NCBI RefSeq assembly: GCF_021245725.1
Contig: NZ_JAJGSX010000007.1
Span: 186,001 to 250,000 of the forward strand
Direction: 5' to 3'
DNA: 64,000 bases
Source: Pseudonocardia sp. TRM90224
Lineage (GTDB): Bacteria > Actinomycetota > Actinomycetes > Mycobacteriales > Pseudonocardiaceae
Under the pieces are notes generated by a model. That model was given only the letters and a program-made list of their open reading frames with translations, had not been told where the DNA came from and ran no database searches. Each line of letters starts with the position of its first letter. The first letter of the stretch is position 1. Below, in pieces: positions 16,877 to 25,972 of the stretch. A program made the translations under genes and the position numbers.

Positions 16877-17755
16877 GTGCTCACCGACGAACTGGGGTTC
16901 GAGCAGCACCGCGCCCACCTGCTGCGGGTCGGGTACCGGATCACCGGGAGCGTCGTCGACGCCGAGGACGCCGTGCAGGAGGCGTGGCTGCGGATCGCGG
17001 CGCTCACCGACGCGGCGCGCGCCGAGGTGCGCGACGTGCGGGCGTGGCTCAGCACGGTTGTCGGGCGGATCTGCCTCGACCGCCTGCGTTCGGCGACGGC
17101 CCGCCGCGAGCGCTACGTCGGCCCGTGGCTGCCCGAACCGCTGGTCACCAGCGACGACGCCGACGACCCCCTGACCGCGGTGGTGCGCGACGAGGGGGTG
17201 CGGATGGCCGCGATGGTCGTGCTGGAGCGGTTGAGCCCGCCGCAGCGGGTCGCGCTCGTGCTGCACGAGGCGCTCGACCTGCCCTACGCCGAGATAGGCG
17301 ACGTGCTGGGCTGCTCGGCGGCCGCGGCCCGGCAGCACGCCGCCCGCGCCCGCCGGATCGTCGAGGCCGACCCCGCCCCGCCGCGGGCGAGCTCGGCGGA
17401 GCAGGAGGAGGTGCTCGCGCGGTTCGCCGCCGCCGTCGCGAACGCGGACACCGCCGCGCTGCTCGAGCTGATGCACCCCGACGCCGTCTGGCTCAACGAC
17501 AGCGACGGCCGCACCAAGGCGGCGCGGCAGCCCGTCGTGGGCGCCGACAAGGTCGTGCGGCTGATGCTCGGGCTCCTGGAGATGTACGGCTCCGACATGA
17601 CGGCGGGCTGGGAGCCCGTGCTCGTCAACGGCGAGCTCGGCATCCGGTCGGCGGGCGCGGGCGAGGTACCGCGCTCCATCGCGGCGATCGCGATGGAGGG
17701 CGGCCGCATCACCGGCATCTACCAGGTGCTCAATCCGGCGAAACTCCCAACCTGA
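16877..17755 (+). CDS. sigJ: ECF41-group (SigJ-like) sigma factor
   Basis: 292 residues. Sigma region 2 (HLLRVGYRITGSVVDAEDAVQEAW) and region 4 (LPYAEIGDVLGCSAAAARQHAARAR) are followed by a SnoaL-like domain (about 185-292). The linker signature WLPEP and the C-terminal NPxKL motif (VLNPAKL) are hallmarks of ECF41 factors, whose fused C-terminal domain modulates activity in place of an anti-sigma. ECF41 genes neighbour carboxymuconolactone-decarboxylase, oxidoreductase or epimerase targets, and here a convergent CMD-like gene carries the matching promoter. The two coding ends overlap by 26 bases. Confidence 0.9.
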   Translation: MLTDELGFEQHRAHLLRVGYRITGSVVDAEDAVQEAWLRIAALTDAARAEVRDVRAWLSTVVGRICLDRLRSATARRERYVGPWLPEPLVTSDDADDPLTAVVRDEGVRMAAMVVLERLSPPQRVALVLHEALDLPYAEIGDVLGCSAAAARQHAARARRIVEADPAPPRASSAEQEEVLARFAAAVANADTAALLELMHPDAVWLNDSDGRTKAARQPVVGADKVVRLMLGLLEMYGSDMTAGWEPVLVNGELGIRSAGAGEVPRSIAAIAMEGGRITGIYQVLNPAKLPT

Positions 17756-18302
17756 CCTTGCATGCGGCGTCGAAGCCCTGGTCGACGATGCCCAGCGCGG
17801 CGTAGCTGCGGGCACGCATGTTCTCCAGCCCGATCTGCAGCGTGAGCTCGACGAGCCCGGCCCGGCCCAGTGCCGCCTCCAGCTCGGCGAGCTGGTCGTC
17901 GGTGACGGTGGGCGGCTGCGCCGTCATCGCGTCGGCGTAGGCGATCGCCATCCGCTCGACCGGCTCGTACAGCGGGTTGGTGGCGTACTCGTCGATGTGC
18001 TTCAGCCGCTCGACGTCGAGCCCGTCCAGACGGTGGAGCATGGTGCCGAAGTCGACGCACCACGAGCAGCCGACCTGGGTCGCCGTCTGGAAGACCGCCA
18101 GCTCGCGGATCCTGGCCGGCAGCACGCGGGACGCGCGCTGGTAGCCCAGCTCCGCCACCATCGCCGCCCAGAACAGCTTCTTGTGGTGGCGCACCACCGA
18201 GAACGGCTCCGGCACAACCCCGAACCTGCGGCGGAACACCTTGTACGCCAGTCGCCCGAACACGCCGGCCTCCGCGGCCGGCACCGATGGGATGCGTCCC
18301 AT
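17730..18302 (-). CDS. Carboxymuconolactone decarboxylase-like (AhpD-type) protein
   Basis: 190 residues of the CMD/AhpD all-helical family. The redox Cys pair is in GCSWCVDFG, followed by the family His/Asp helix. Members use the CxxC as a disulfide reductase or decarboxylate lactones; the chemistry here is unresolved. It is convergent with the ECF41 sigma gene and has the ECF41-type promoter upstream, so it is the likely regulon member. The ATG at 18302 is chosen because GGGAGGACGAA precedes it and it lies downstream of that promoter. Confidence 0.88.
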   Translation of the reverse strand: MGRIPSVPAAEAGVFGRLAYKVFRRRFGVVPEPFSVVRHHKKLFWAAMVAELGYQRASRVLPARIRELAVFQTATQVGCSWCVDFGTMLHRLDGLDVERLKHIDEYATNPLYEPVERMAIAYADAMTAQPPTVTDDQLAELEAALGRAGLVELTLQIGLENMRARSYAALGIVDQGFDAACKVRLGVSPD

Positions 18303-18334
18303 TTCGTCCTCCCTGTCTCGTCCTTCGCCATTTG

Positions 18335-18361
18335 GACGAGACAGCAGGACGATCCGTGACA
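18335..18361 (-). promoter_or_regulatory. ECF41-type promoter of the CMD gene
   Basis: Read leftward: TGTCACG, a 16-base spacer, then CGTC. The published ECF41 consensus as I recall it is TGTCACA-16 bases-CGTC, so this differs by one base. The start codon of the CMD gene is 33 bases beyond the CGTC element. Confidence 0.8.
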
Positions 18362-18366
18362 CGGGT

Positions 18367-18397
18367 TTGCGTTAGAGCGCGCTCGAAGGCCTACCGT
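18367..18397 (+). promoter_or_regulatory. MerR-type long-spacer promoter
   Basis: TTGCGT (18367-18372), a 19-base spacer, then TACCGT (18392-18397), with the merR-family ATG seven bases later. The long spacer contains the perfect palindrome GAGCGCGCTC (18375-18384), the arrangement MerR proteins act on by untwisting DNA. Confidence 0.55.
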
Positions 18398-18404
18398 CGA
18401 TCCC

Positions 18405-18839
18405 ATGACCGCAACGGTGGACGGGAACGCAGCGATCGACCGGCTCCGCATGCAGAACGCTGCTGTGCCGGAGGCGGGCGCGACGCTCACGATCGCCGAC
18501 ATCGCCGAGCGCACCGGCGTCACCGCGCACACCTTGCGGTACTACGAGCGGATCGGCCTGCTCGACGTCGAGCGGGACGGCGCGGGCCACCGCGTCTACG
18601 GTCCGGCGGAGTACCGCAGGGTCGTGTTCCTCAACCGGATGCGGATGACCGGGATGCCGATCCGCGAGCTGCAGCGCTACGTCGCGCTCGTGCGCGAGGG
18701 CGAGCAGACCATGCCGGAACGGCTCGCGCTGATGCTCGCCCACCGCGAGGCCGTCCGGCGGCAGCTGGCCGAGCTGACGTTCGCGCTGGAGACGATCGAC
18801 TTCAAGATCACCGCATACGGCGGCGACTGCCCCGTCTGA
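18405..18839 (+). CDS. MerR-family transcriptional regulator
   Basis: 144 residues. A short disordered lead is followed by the MerR winged helix ([25 protein letters not shown], about 29-53) and a dimerisation helix ending in FKITAYGGD. No Cys cluster for metal or redox sensing is present, so a small organic ligand is likelier. A long-spacer promoter with an internal palindrome lies directly upstream, indicating autoregulation. It precedes an aldo/keto reductase by 68 bases on the same strand, the probable target. Confidence 0.88.
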   Translation: MTATVDGNAAIDRLRMQNAAVPEAGATLTIADIAERTGVTAHTLRYYERIGLLDVERDGAGHRVYGPAEYRRVVFLNRMRMTGMPIRELQRYVALVREGEQTMPERLALMLAHREAVRRQLAELTFALETIDFKITAYGGDCPV

Positions 18840-18907
18840 CCTGTCCGTTTGCGTCAACCGGCCCGCGACCTGCGGCGTCGGGCGATCACACCTGCTTGGA
18901 GAACACC

Positions 18908-19897
18908 GTGTCACGTGCAGTTTCCCTGCCCACCCGCACCCTCGGCGGCCTCGACGTCTCCGCGCTCGGACTCGGCTGCATGGGCATGAGCGTCGCCTAC
19001 GGTCCGGCCGACCGCACCGAATCGATCACGACGCTGAACCGTGCGCTCGACATCGGCGTCCGGTTCCTCGACACGGCCGACATGTACGGCCGCGGCCACA
19101 ACGAGGAGCTGCTCGCCGAGGTGCTGCGCACCCGCCGCGACGAGATCGTGCTGGCCACGAAGTTCGGCATCCTCGTCGAGGACGACCTGCGGGTCGTCGG
19201 CGTCGACGGGCGCCCGGAGTACGTCCGCAGCGCCTGCGAGGCATCGCTGCGCCGGCTCGGCGTCGAGCACATCGACCTCTACTACAACCACCGGCCCGAC
19301 GTGAACGTGCCGATCGAGGACACCGTCGGCGCGATGGCCGAGCTGGTCACCGAGGGCAAGATCGGCCACATCGGGCTCTCCGAGGCGTCGGCGGAGACGA
19401 TCCGCCGGGCTGCGGCCGTGCACCCGATCACCGCCGTGCAGTCGGAGTGGTCGGTGTTCAGCAGGGACATCGAGCAGGAGGTCCTGCCGGCCTGCCGTGA
19501 GCTGGGCATCGGCGTGGTGCCCTACAGCCCGCTCGGGCGCGGGCTGCTCACCGGCGCGCTCGCCGAGATCGGGGACAACGACTTCCGCCGCACCCTGCCC
19601 CGGTTCCAGGGCGACAACCTGGATCGCAACGTCGCCGCCGTGGCCACCGTCAAGGCCGTTGCCGACGCGCACGGCGCCACGCCGGGCCAGGTCGCGCTGG
19701 CGTGGCTGCTCGCGCAGGGCTCGGACGTCGCGCCGATCCCCGGCACGAAGCGCGTGCGGTACCTGGAGGAGAACGCCGGCGCGCTCGACGTCCGGCTGAC
19801 GGCCGAGGACCTGGCCGAGCTGGACGGGCTGCGCCCGGCTGGCGACCGCTACCCCGACATGACGTGGGTGGACCGCAACACCGCGCAGGCAGGCTGA
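18908..19897 (+). CDS. Aldo/keto reductase
   Basis: 329 residues with a TIM-barrel AKR fold. The catalytic tetrad can be placed: Asp and Tyr in DTADMYG, Lys in LATKFG, His in [11 protein letters not shown]-terminal NADPH-binding segment is [18 protein letters not shown]. It resembles the YajO/PLR-like group that reduces aldehydes, including sugar and lipid aldehydes. The GTG start has GGAG eight bases upstream. The upstream gap repeats the GTTTGCGT motif of the merR promoter, which supports shared control. Confidence 0.88.
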   Translation: MSRAVSLPTRTLGGLDVSALGLGCMGMSVAYGPADRTESITTLNRALDIGVRFLDTADMYGRGHNEELLAEVLRTRRDEIVLATKFGILVEDDLRVVGVDGRPEYVRSACEASLRRLGVEHIDLYYNHRPDVNVPIEDTVGAMAELVTEGKIGHIGLSEASAETIRRAAAVHPITAVQSEWSVFSRDIEQEVLPACRELGIGVVPYSPLGRGLLTGALAEIGDNDFRRTLPRFQGDNLDRNVAAVATVKAVADAHGATPGQVALAWLLAQGSDVAPIPGTKRVRYLEENAGALDVRLTAEDLAELDGLRPAGDRYPDMTWVDRNTAQAG

Positions 19898-19902
19898 CCG
19901 CG

Positions 19903-19971
19903 AACTTCCCCACCGTTTTGTGCACATGCGCGCCGTTTTCGCGCGCATCCACCCAAAACGGTGGGGAAGTT
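19903..19971. repeat. Palindrome family A, copy R5 (subtype beta)
   Basis: 69 bp, starting 6 bases after the aldo/keto reductase stop. Outer arms match the family. The inner stem is ATGCGCGC/GCGCGCAT. Confidence 0.9.
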
Positions 19972-19998
19972 GGGCCTCCACGTACCGACGACAGGTAG

Positions 19999-20068
19999 AA
20001 GGTCCCCACCGTTTTGCCAACCTGCACACCCGAAACGCCGTGCAGGTTGGCAAAACGGTGGGGAAGTT
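19999..20068. repeat. Palindrome family A, copy R6 (subtype alpha)
   Basis: 70 bp, 27 bases from R5. The inner stem CCAACCTGCAC/GTGCAGGTTGG is perfect. The left outer arm has one change (AAGGTCCCC). It ends 7 bases before the serine hydrolase stop. Confidence 0.9.
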
Positions 20069-20075
20069 CGCGGGT

Positions 20076-21374
20076 TCAGCCGTCGGAGTGGGTGCGCCTG
20101 AAGACGCGGCCGCCGATCCGCAGGCCGAGCAGCGCACCGTCGTCGGTCCGCAGGAACTCGGCGGGGAACCCGCGCCACACGCCGTTGCGGACGCGGAACA
20201 GGTCGCCCTGTTCGCGGCCGAGCTGCAGGCCGTCCGGGTGGACGTCCGGGTCGTGCTCCGATTCGAGCCGGATCACCAGACCAGAGTCCTGCGACCGGAC
20301 GGAGATCCGCTCGTCCGGCCCGCCGATGTGCGGCACGACGTAGCTGCCCACCAGCGCGGCGACGGTCGCGGCGTCGACGTCCGGCTGCAGCTGCGGATCG
20401 TGGAATTGGATCCCGGCGTACTCGGCGAGCAGCTTCTCGGTGAGCGCCCGGTGCAGCGGCTCGCCGGCGTCGGCGTTGGTCAGGACAACCGCGGCGAACC
20501 GCGCTTGCGGCACGAACAGCCCGACGGACGCGCTCCCGGAGAGCCGCCCCTCGTGGTAGACGAGGTCGGCGCCGGGGTGGTGCACGATGTGCCAGCTCAG
20601 CCCGGCCGAGGCCGGGCCCGCGCCGACCGGCACCAGCTCGGTGAACATCCGCCGGCGGGTCGCGACGGTGATCGGGCCGCGCTCGTCGTCCGACATCCAC
20701 CAGCGCAGCCACGCCAGCTGGTCGGCCGCAGTGGAGATCAACCCGCCGGCCGGGTTGGCGCAGCGCGGCACCAGCCCGGACATCGCGGGCGCGGAGATCG
20801 ACTGCTCGGCGAAGAACGTCGACGACGTCATACCGAGCGGTTCGAGGATCGTGCGCCGGACGTGCTCCTCGTAGACCTCCCCGGTGACGACCTCGACGAT
20901 GCGGCCGGCAACGACGAACCCGCTGTTCGCGTAGGAGAAGGTGGTGCCGGGCGGCAGCACCTGCGGCGCGTCCTTCATCGCCACGACGTGCGCGGCGAGC
21001 GCGCCGTCACCGCGGTCGCCCTCCCCCGGGATGTCGCCGATCCAGCCGACGGCGTGGCGCAGCAGGTGCCGGACCGTCACGGCCTTGCTCGCGGCCTCGT
21101 CGGCGACCCGGAAGTCGGGCAGGTAGGTGCGCACCGGGGCGTCCAGCTCGACCTTGCCCGCCTCGACGAGCGCGAGCACCGCGGTCGCCGTGAACGGCTT
21201 CGACATCGACGCCACCGGGACGCGCGTGTCGACCCGGAACGGCGCCGCGGGATCGGTGCGGGCCTGCCCGTAGGCCGCGAGGACCGTCTCGTCCCTGTGC
21301 GCGATCCCGACCGCGCAGCCCGGGCACCCGTGCTCGGCGAGCAGGCTCTCGACCGTCTCGGTGATCTCGTGCAT
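20076..21374 (-). CDS. Serine hydrolase, class C beta-lactamase fold
   Basis: 432 residues. The penicillin-binding/beta-lactamase C triad is present: SMSK (SxxK) near residue 57, YAN (YxN) near 150, and HEG in place of KTG near 290. A C-terminal 120-residue lipocalin-like region follows, as in many esterase or D-aminopeptidase members. There is no signal peptide, so it is probably a cytoplasmic esterase or peptidase. It follows the MFS gene by 7 bases, in the same operon. A start 24 bases upstream would overlap the MFS end. Confidence 0.82.
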   Translation of the reverse strand: MHEITETVESLLAEHGCPGCAVGIAHRDETVLAAYGQARTDPAAPFRVDTRVPVASMSKPFTATAVLALVEAGKVELDAPVRTYLPDFRVADEAASKAVTVRHLLRHAVGWIGDIPGEGDRGDGALAAHVVAMKDAPQVLPPGTTFSYANSGFVVAGRIVEVVTGEVYEEHVRRTILEPLGMTSSTFFAEQSISAPAMSGLVPRCANPAGGLISTAADQLAWLRWWMSDDERGPITVATRRRMFTELVPVGAGPASAGLSWHIVHHPGADLVYHEGRLSGSASVGLFVPQARFAAVVLTNADAGEPLHRALTEKLLAEYAGIQFHDPQLQPDVDAATVAALVGSYVVPHIGGPDERISVRSQDSGLVIRLESEHDPDVHPDGLQLGREQGDLFRVRNGVWRGFPAEFLRTDDGALLGLRIGGRVFRRTHSDG

Positions 21375-21381
21375 AGGTCGA

Positions 21382-22758
21382 CTATCCCGGTGAGCCACCG
21401 CTGATGCCCAACCGCCGCGGCGCCGTCCACGCGACGGCCGCAGCGACCGCGAAGAGGCCCGCCGCGCCGAGCACGCCGACCCGGTAGCCGCCGACCAGCT
21501 GCGCTCCGGCCGAGGCGGTTGCGACCAGCGCCAGCACCGCGAGGACCACCGCGGCGCCCAGCTCCTGCGCGGAGTTGATCAAGCCGGCGGCCGCACCCTG
21601 CTCGCCGGCATCAACTCCGTGCGACGCCGCGACGAACGTCGGCGCGTACGCGGCGGCGCTGCCCAGAGCCAGCAGCAGCATCCCGGGCAGCACGTCGAGC
21701 CAGTACGTGCCACCCTCCGGCATGCGGGCCAGCAACATCGCGCCGGCCGTGAGCAGGACGAGCCCCGTGCCCAGCAGCCGCGCGACGCCGAAGCGTCCGG
21801 TGAGCCGGGCGGCGAGCGGCGACAGCACCAGGATCACGAGCGTGACCGGGGCGAACGCCGCGCCCACCGCCAGCGCCGAGTACCCGAGCACCACCTGCAG
21901 GTACAGCGTCAGGAAGAACAGCGTGGCACCGAGCGCGCCCGCGTTCAGGAACAGCGTGACGTTCGCCGTGCGCACGCCGGGCAGCCGCAGCAGCGCGAAC
22001 CGGAGTACCGGCGCCGGCTGCCGCCGCTCGACCAGCGCGAACACCACGAAGAGCACAACCGCGGCCGCTGCGAAGATCGGCGCGCCGGCGCCCGCCTCGC
22101 TGATCGAGGTCAGCGCCAGGATCGACGCCGCCAGCGCGGCCGTCAGCAGCAGCGCACCACCGACGTCGACCGGCTCCCGCACCCGCCCTGCGTCCTTGAC
22201 CAGCACCGATGCGAATACCGCGATCACAACCAGCCCGATCGGCACGTTGATGAGGAAGATCCACCGCCAGCCGAGGATCTCGGTGACGGCACCGCCGACG
22301 AGCTGCCCGGCGATCGCGCCCGCCGAGCCGACGCCCGCCCACAGCCCGAGCGCCCAGTTGCGCTGGGCGCCCTCGGCCAGGCTCGCGGTGATCGTCGCGA
22401 GCGCGTTGGCGGAGACCATCGCGGCACCCACGCCTTGCAGCGCGCGGGCGGCGAACAGGTGCCAGTCGGCCTGCGCGACCCCGGCCAACACCGATGCCAG
22501 CACGAACAGCCCCAGCCCCGCGAGCAGCATGCGGCGCCGACCGGCCAGGTCGCCGAGCCGGCCGCAGACGATCAGGAGGCTGCCGAACGTGAGCGTGTAG
22601 GTGATCCCGACGAGGTGCACGCGGCTGTCCGGGACGCCGAGATCGGCCCTGATGGAGGGCACGGCGACGTTGATGATCACCACGTCGAGGATCAGCATGA
22701 ACTGCGCTGCACAGAGCGCCAGCACGGCCGTCCGCGCCGTTCGGGGCAGGGTTCGCAC
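21382..22758 (-). CDS. MFS drug exporter, DHA2-like (14 TM)
   Basis: 458 residues and almost entirely hydrophobic, with about 14 membrane helices. DHA2 signatures include the N-terminal LDVVIINVAVPSI (motif D1), the loop GRLGDLAGRRRM (motif A) and a GxGxxxG-containing fifth helix (GAIAGQLVGG). Such pumps use proton exchange to export drugs or metabolites. It is divergent from a TetR gene, with two palindromic operators between, so ligand-induced derepression is likely. The GTG start is directly before the first membrane helix. Confidence 0.88.
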   Translation of the reverse strand: MRTLPRTARTAVLALCAAQFMLILDVVIINVAVPSIRADLGVPDSRVHLVGITYTLTFGSLLIVCGRLGDLAGRRRMLLAGLGLFVLASVLAGVAQADWHLFAARALQGVGAAMVSANALATITASLAEGAQRNWALGLWAGVGSAGAIAGQLVGGAVTEILGWRWIFLINVPIGLVVIAVFASVLVKDAGRVREPVDVGGALLLTAALAASILALTSISEAGAGAPIFAAAAVVLFVVFALVERRQPAPVLRFALLRLPGVRTANVTLFLNAGALGATLFFLTLYLQVVLGYSALAVGAAFAPVTLVILVLSPLAARLTGRFGVARLLGTGLVLLTAGAMLLARMPEGGTYWLDVLPGMLLLALGSAAAYAPTFVAASHGVDAGEQGAAAGLINSAQELGAAVVLAVLALVATASAGAQLVGGYRVGVLGAAGLFAVAAAVAWTAPRRLGISGGSPG

Positions 22759-22773
22759 GATGTCTCCATTAAT

Positions 22774-22813
22774 TCTACGACGTAGATTTTCGAACGGAAC
22801 CCTACGCCGTAGG
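22774..22813. promoter_or_regulatory. Twin TetR operators, MFS/TetR divergent region
   Basis: Two perfect 13-bp palindromes, TCTACGACGTAGA (22774-22786) and CCTACGCCGTAGG (22801-22813), with centres 27 bases apart. They lie between the MFS and TetR starts and share the CTACG-N-CGTAG core. Confidence 0.75.
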
Positions 22814-22821
22814 ATGCGGGC

Positions 22822-23487
22822 GTGCCAACCGATGTGACGAAACCTGCGAAGCGCCCCGGGCGGCCGCGCCGCGACCAGCCGGGGCTCACACGGCAGGCGA
22901 TCCTCACCGCGGCGCTCGCGCTCGTCGACGAGCACGGGCTGGACACCCTGAGCATGCGCAGGCTGGCCTCCGAGCTGGGCGTCGACCCGATGTCGATCTA
23001 CCACCACCTGCCCAACAAGGCCGCGATCGTCTCCGGGCTGGTCGGCGAGGTGTTCTCACGGATGCCGTTGGAGCTGCCCGCCGGGACGTGGCAGGAGCGG
23101 GTCCGCGCGTGGGCCGAAGCCTACCGCGGGCTGGCTCGCGCGCACCCGAACCTGGTGCTGCAGATCGTCACCGACAGCGCCGCGGTGTCCGAGGCGGCGA
23201 TCGCGATCAGCGAGCCGCTCTACGCCGCGCTCGACGCCGCCGGACTGGCGGCGGCCGAGGTCATCGCCGCGGCCGACACGATCGTCGACTTCGTCAACGG
23301 CAACGCGCTCGGCGCCGCCGCCCCCGGCGGCCCGGACCAGCTGGCCGAGCGCCTGGCGGCACGGGACACCGACGACCCCGACGACGCCGACACCGCCCCG
23401 ACCATGCGCCGGGTCCACGCGGCCGGCCGCGTGACGGCGGGCTTCGACGCGGGGATCGAGATCATCCTCCGCGGCCTGCGGCGCTGA
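22822..23487 (+). CDS. TetR-family repressor (TetR_C class)
   Basis: 221 residues. After a basic N-terminus (KRPGRPRR) comes the helix-turn-helix (TLSMRRLASELGVDPMSIYHHLPNKAAI) and a C-terminal domain like that of classical TetR, with conserved HPNL and helix pairs. GTG start. It is divergent from the DHA2 exporter with paired CTACG-N-CGTAG operators, so it probably represses both itself and the pump. Confidence 0.88.
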   Translation: MPTDVTKPAKRPGRPRRDQPGLTRQAILTAALALVDEHGLDTLSMRRLASELGVDPMSIYHHLPNKAAIVSGLVGEVFSRMPLELPAGTWQERVRAWAEAYRGLARAHPNLVLQIVTDSAAVSEAAIAISEPLYAALDAAGLAAAEVIAAADTIVDFVNGNALGAAAPGGPDQLAERLAARDTDDPDDADTAPTMRRVHAAGRVTAGFDAGIEIILRGLRR

Positions 23488-23517
23488 AGCGCACAGAAGC
23501 GTGCGTCCCGCACAGGT

Positions 23518-23572
23518 TGCCTGGAAAGCCACTTTCCAGGCGCCACAGGCCGGGAAAGTGGCTTTCCAGGCA
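23518..23572. repeat. Palindrome family B, locus B1
   Basis: 55 bp inverted repeat with ends TGCCTGGAAAGCCACTTTCC and GGAAAGTGGCTTTCCAGGCA. Each arm carries the GGAAAG-YSS-CTTTCC core. It lies between convergent tetR and menC genes and could act as a two-way terminator. Confidence 0.88.
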
Positions 23573-23607
23573 CTCTCCGCACGCGAGCCGCGCGCCGGTG
23601 GCTCGGC

Positions 23608-24723
23608 CTACGTGAGGGGGATCCACTCCACCGAGGTCGTGGCCTCCGTGAGCCGGTCGGGGTCGGGCGTCACGCCGATCCCCGGCCCGTCCGGTACGGC
23701 GACGTGCCCGTCGACCAGCACGAACGGCTCCGTGATGTCGGCGGCGTAGTACCGGTCCGACGCGGACGTGTCGCCGGGGAGGGTGAAGTTCGGCAGCGCG
23801 GCGAGCGCGACGTTCGCGGCCCGCCCGATGCCCGTCTCCAGCATCCCGCCGCACCAGACCGGGATCCCGTTTGCGGCACAGACGTCGTGCACGCGCCTCG
23901 CCTCGAGGTAGCCGCCGACCCGCCCCGGCTTCACGTTGACGACCGTGGTGGCGCCGAGCGCGATCGCGTCGGCGGCGGCCCGCGCGGAGGTGATCGACTC
24001 GTCGAGGCAGATCGGCGTGCGCATGTGCTTGGCCAGCTCGGCGTGCCCGCGGATGTCGTCCTCGGGCAGGGGCTGCTCGACGAGCAGCAGGTCGAAGGGG
24101 TCGAGGCGGGCGAGGTGGCGGGCGTCGGCCAGCGTGTAGGCGGTGTTGGCGTCGACCTGCAGCAGGATATCGCCGAACCGTTCCCGCACCGCACGCACCG
24201 GCTCGACGTCCCAGCCCGGTTCGATCTTGAGCTTGATCCGCAGGTAGCCGGCATCGAGGTAACCGGCGACGGCGTCGAGCAGCTCGGGCACCGAGTTCAT
24301 GATCCCGACCGAGACGCCGGCCGGCACGGTCTCCCGCACAGCGCCGAAGTAGCTGCCGAACGACGTGCCGGCCCCCCGCAGCTGGGCGTCCAGCAGCGCC
24401 GTCTGCAGCGCGGCCTTCGCCATCGGGTGGCCCTTGATCGTCTCGAAGATCGGCTCGACCTCGTGCGCCTGCGCGCTCGGCAACGCGGCGACGCCGGGCA
24501 CCAGGAACCGGCGGATCACCTCGGCCGCCCCGTCGACGTGCTCGCTGGAGTAGAGCGGCGCGCTCATCGCGACGCATTCGCCCCAGCCCTCCGCGTCGGC
24601 CGTCACGGCGCGGACCAGCAGCACGTCACGCGCGTGCTCCACACCGAACGACGTGCGGAACGGCGCCACCAGCGGCATCGCGACCCGACGCAGCTCCACC
24701 CCGGTCAGTTTCATGTCCACCAT
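23608..24723 (-). CDS. menC: o-Succinylbenzoate synthase / N-acylamino acid racemase
   Basis: 371 residues of the enolase superfamily, MLE subgroup. The catalytic lysine pair is in RIKLKIEPG (near 163-165), metal ligands are in QVDANTAY, LVEQPL and LDESI, and the opposing lysine is in VNVKPGR. The GIxNS-like MNS and IGRAA sequences match the OSBS/NSAR family. It may make o-succinylbenzoate for menaquinone, or racemise N-succinyl amino acids; no other men gene is here to decide. The end converges with tetR, with B1 between. It starts 5 bases after dgt ends on the same strand, so it probably belongs to the dgt transcript. Confidence 0.82.
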   Translation of the reverse strand: MVDMKLTGVELRRVAMPLVAPFRTSFGVEHARDVLLVRAVTADAEGWGECVAMSAPLYSSEHVDGAAEVIRRFLVPGVAALPSAQAHEVEPIFETIKGHPMAKAALQTALLDAQLRGAGTSFGSYFGAVRETVPAGVSVGIMNSVPELLDAVAGYLDAGYLRIKLKIEPGWDVEPVRAVRERFGDILLQVDANTAYTLADARHLARLDPFDLLLVEQPLPEDDIRGHAELAKHMRTPICLDESITSARAAADAIALGATTVVNVKPGRVGGYLEARRVHDVCAANGIPVWCGGMLETGIGRAANVALAALPNFTLPGDTSASDRYYAADITEPFVLVDGHVAVPDGPGIGVTPDPDRLTEATTSVEWIPLT

Positions 24724-24728
24724 CCTCG

Positions 24729-25970
24729 TCAGCCGGCGACCGCGGCGTGCCGGGCGACCGCCTGCTGGTCGGTCAGCACCGCAACCTGATCGAGCACCAC
24801 TCGCATGCGGGCAGCCGCGTCGCCCGCCGCGGCCCAGTCGTCGGTGAAGACGGGGTCGAGCGTGTCCGGAGCCGAGGCCAGCAGCGCCGCCGCCAGCTCG
24901 GCCAGCAGCTCGCGCTGGCGCGCCTGCATCGTGAGCCGGTCGGGGTCGCTCATCACGTACCGCAGCGCGACCGCCTTCAGCAGCGCGACCTCCGCGGCGG
25001 CCTGCGGCGGGACGACCAGATCGGCCGCGTAACGCACCAGCGGCCCGTCACCGTGCTCGGCGCGGGTCGCGTCGGTGGCGGCGACGACGAACCGGCCGAC
25101 GAGCTCGCTGGTCAGGCGCTTGAGAGCGATGTGGCCAGCCGCGGTCGCCGTCGCGGCGGCGAACCCGCGCACCTCGGCGACGTACGGCAGCACGAGCAGC
25201 GCCTCCGCGGCCTCGGCCAGCGCGTCGGGGTCGGCGCCGAAGTGCTTCGCCGCGAGCTGCATCAGCACGTCGCGCTCCGCGGGCGAGCCCAGCGCGGCCA
25301 GGTCGATGCGGCCCGCAAGGATGCCGTCCTCGACGTCGTGCACCGAGTAGGCGACGTCGTCGGACCAGTCCATCACCTGCGCCTCGATGCAGCGCCCGTC
25401 CTCCGGAGCGCCCTCGCGGACCCACGCGAAGATCTCGGCGTCGGCCGGGTACGCGCCGTACTTGCGCTCTCCGTCGCGGCGCACCCACGGGTACTTGCAC
25501 GCCGCGTCGAGCGTCGCCCTGGTCAGGTTGAGCCCGCTGCCACCGATCTTGGGTTCGAGCCGGGTGAGGATGCGCAGCGTCTGCGCGTTGCCCTCGAACC
25601 CGCCGCACGCGGCACCGAACTCGTCGAGCGCGCGCTCGCCGTTGTGCCCGAACGGCGGGTGGCCGATGTCGTGGGCGAGCCCCGCGGTGTCGACGACGTC
25701 GGGATCGCAGCCGAGCTCCTCCGCCATGCCGCGGCCGATCTGCGCGACCTCCAGCGAGTGCGTGAGGCGGGTCCGCGGCGCGCCGCTGACCTCGGCACCC
25801 TCGCCGGGCCCGACGACCTGCGTCTTCCCGGCGAGGCGGCGCAACGCGGCGGAGTGCAGCACCCTGGCGCGGTCGCGGGAGAACGCGCTGCGCGCCTCGC
25901 GCCGCCCCGTGCTCTTGGCGGGCTCGGGGAGCAGGCGCGCGCGGTCGTGATCGGTGTACGGGTCGGTCAC
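24729..25970 (-). CDS. dgt: Deoxyguanosinetriphosphate triphosphohydrolase-like
   Basis: 413 residues with an HD-domain phosphohydrolase core. The metal site is visible in RLTHSLEVAQI (the first His) and LAHDIGHPPFGHNGE (the HD pair plus His), with a later Asp in VMDWSDDVAYS. It hydrolyses dGTP or other dNTPs to nucleoside and triphosphate, setting nucleotide pools. GTG start 2 bases after the YdcF gene stop. In mycobacteria dgt neighbours dnaG, so this locus appears rearranged. Confidence 0.93.
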   Translation of the reverse strand: MTDPYTDHDRARLLPEPAKSTGRREARSAFSRDRARVLHSAALRRLAGKTQVVGPGEGAEVSGAPRTRLTHSLEVAQIGRGMAEELGCDPDVVDTAGLAHDIGHPPFGHNGERALDEFGAACGGFEGNAQTLRILTRLEPKIGGSGLNLTRATLDAACKYPWVRRDGERKYGAYPADAEIFAWVREGAPEDGRCIEAQVMDWSDDVAYSVHDVEDGILAGRIDLAALGSPAERDVLMQLAAKHFGADPDALAEAAEALLVLPYVAEVRGFAAATATAAGHIALKRLTSELVGRFVVAATDATRAEHGDGPLVRYAADLVVPPQAAAEVALLKAVALRYVMSDPDRLTMQARQRELLAELAAALLASAPDTLDPVFTDDWAAAGDAAARMRVVLDQVAVLTDQQAVARHAAVAG

Positions 25971-25972
25971 GG

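Noticed and set aside
6116..20068. Spaced repeats considered as a CRISPR array
   Set aside because: Copies are kilobases apart, individually palindromic and intergenic, with no regular spacers or cas genes.
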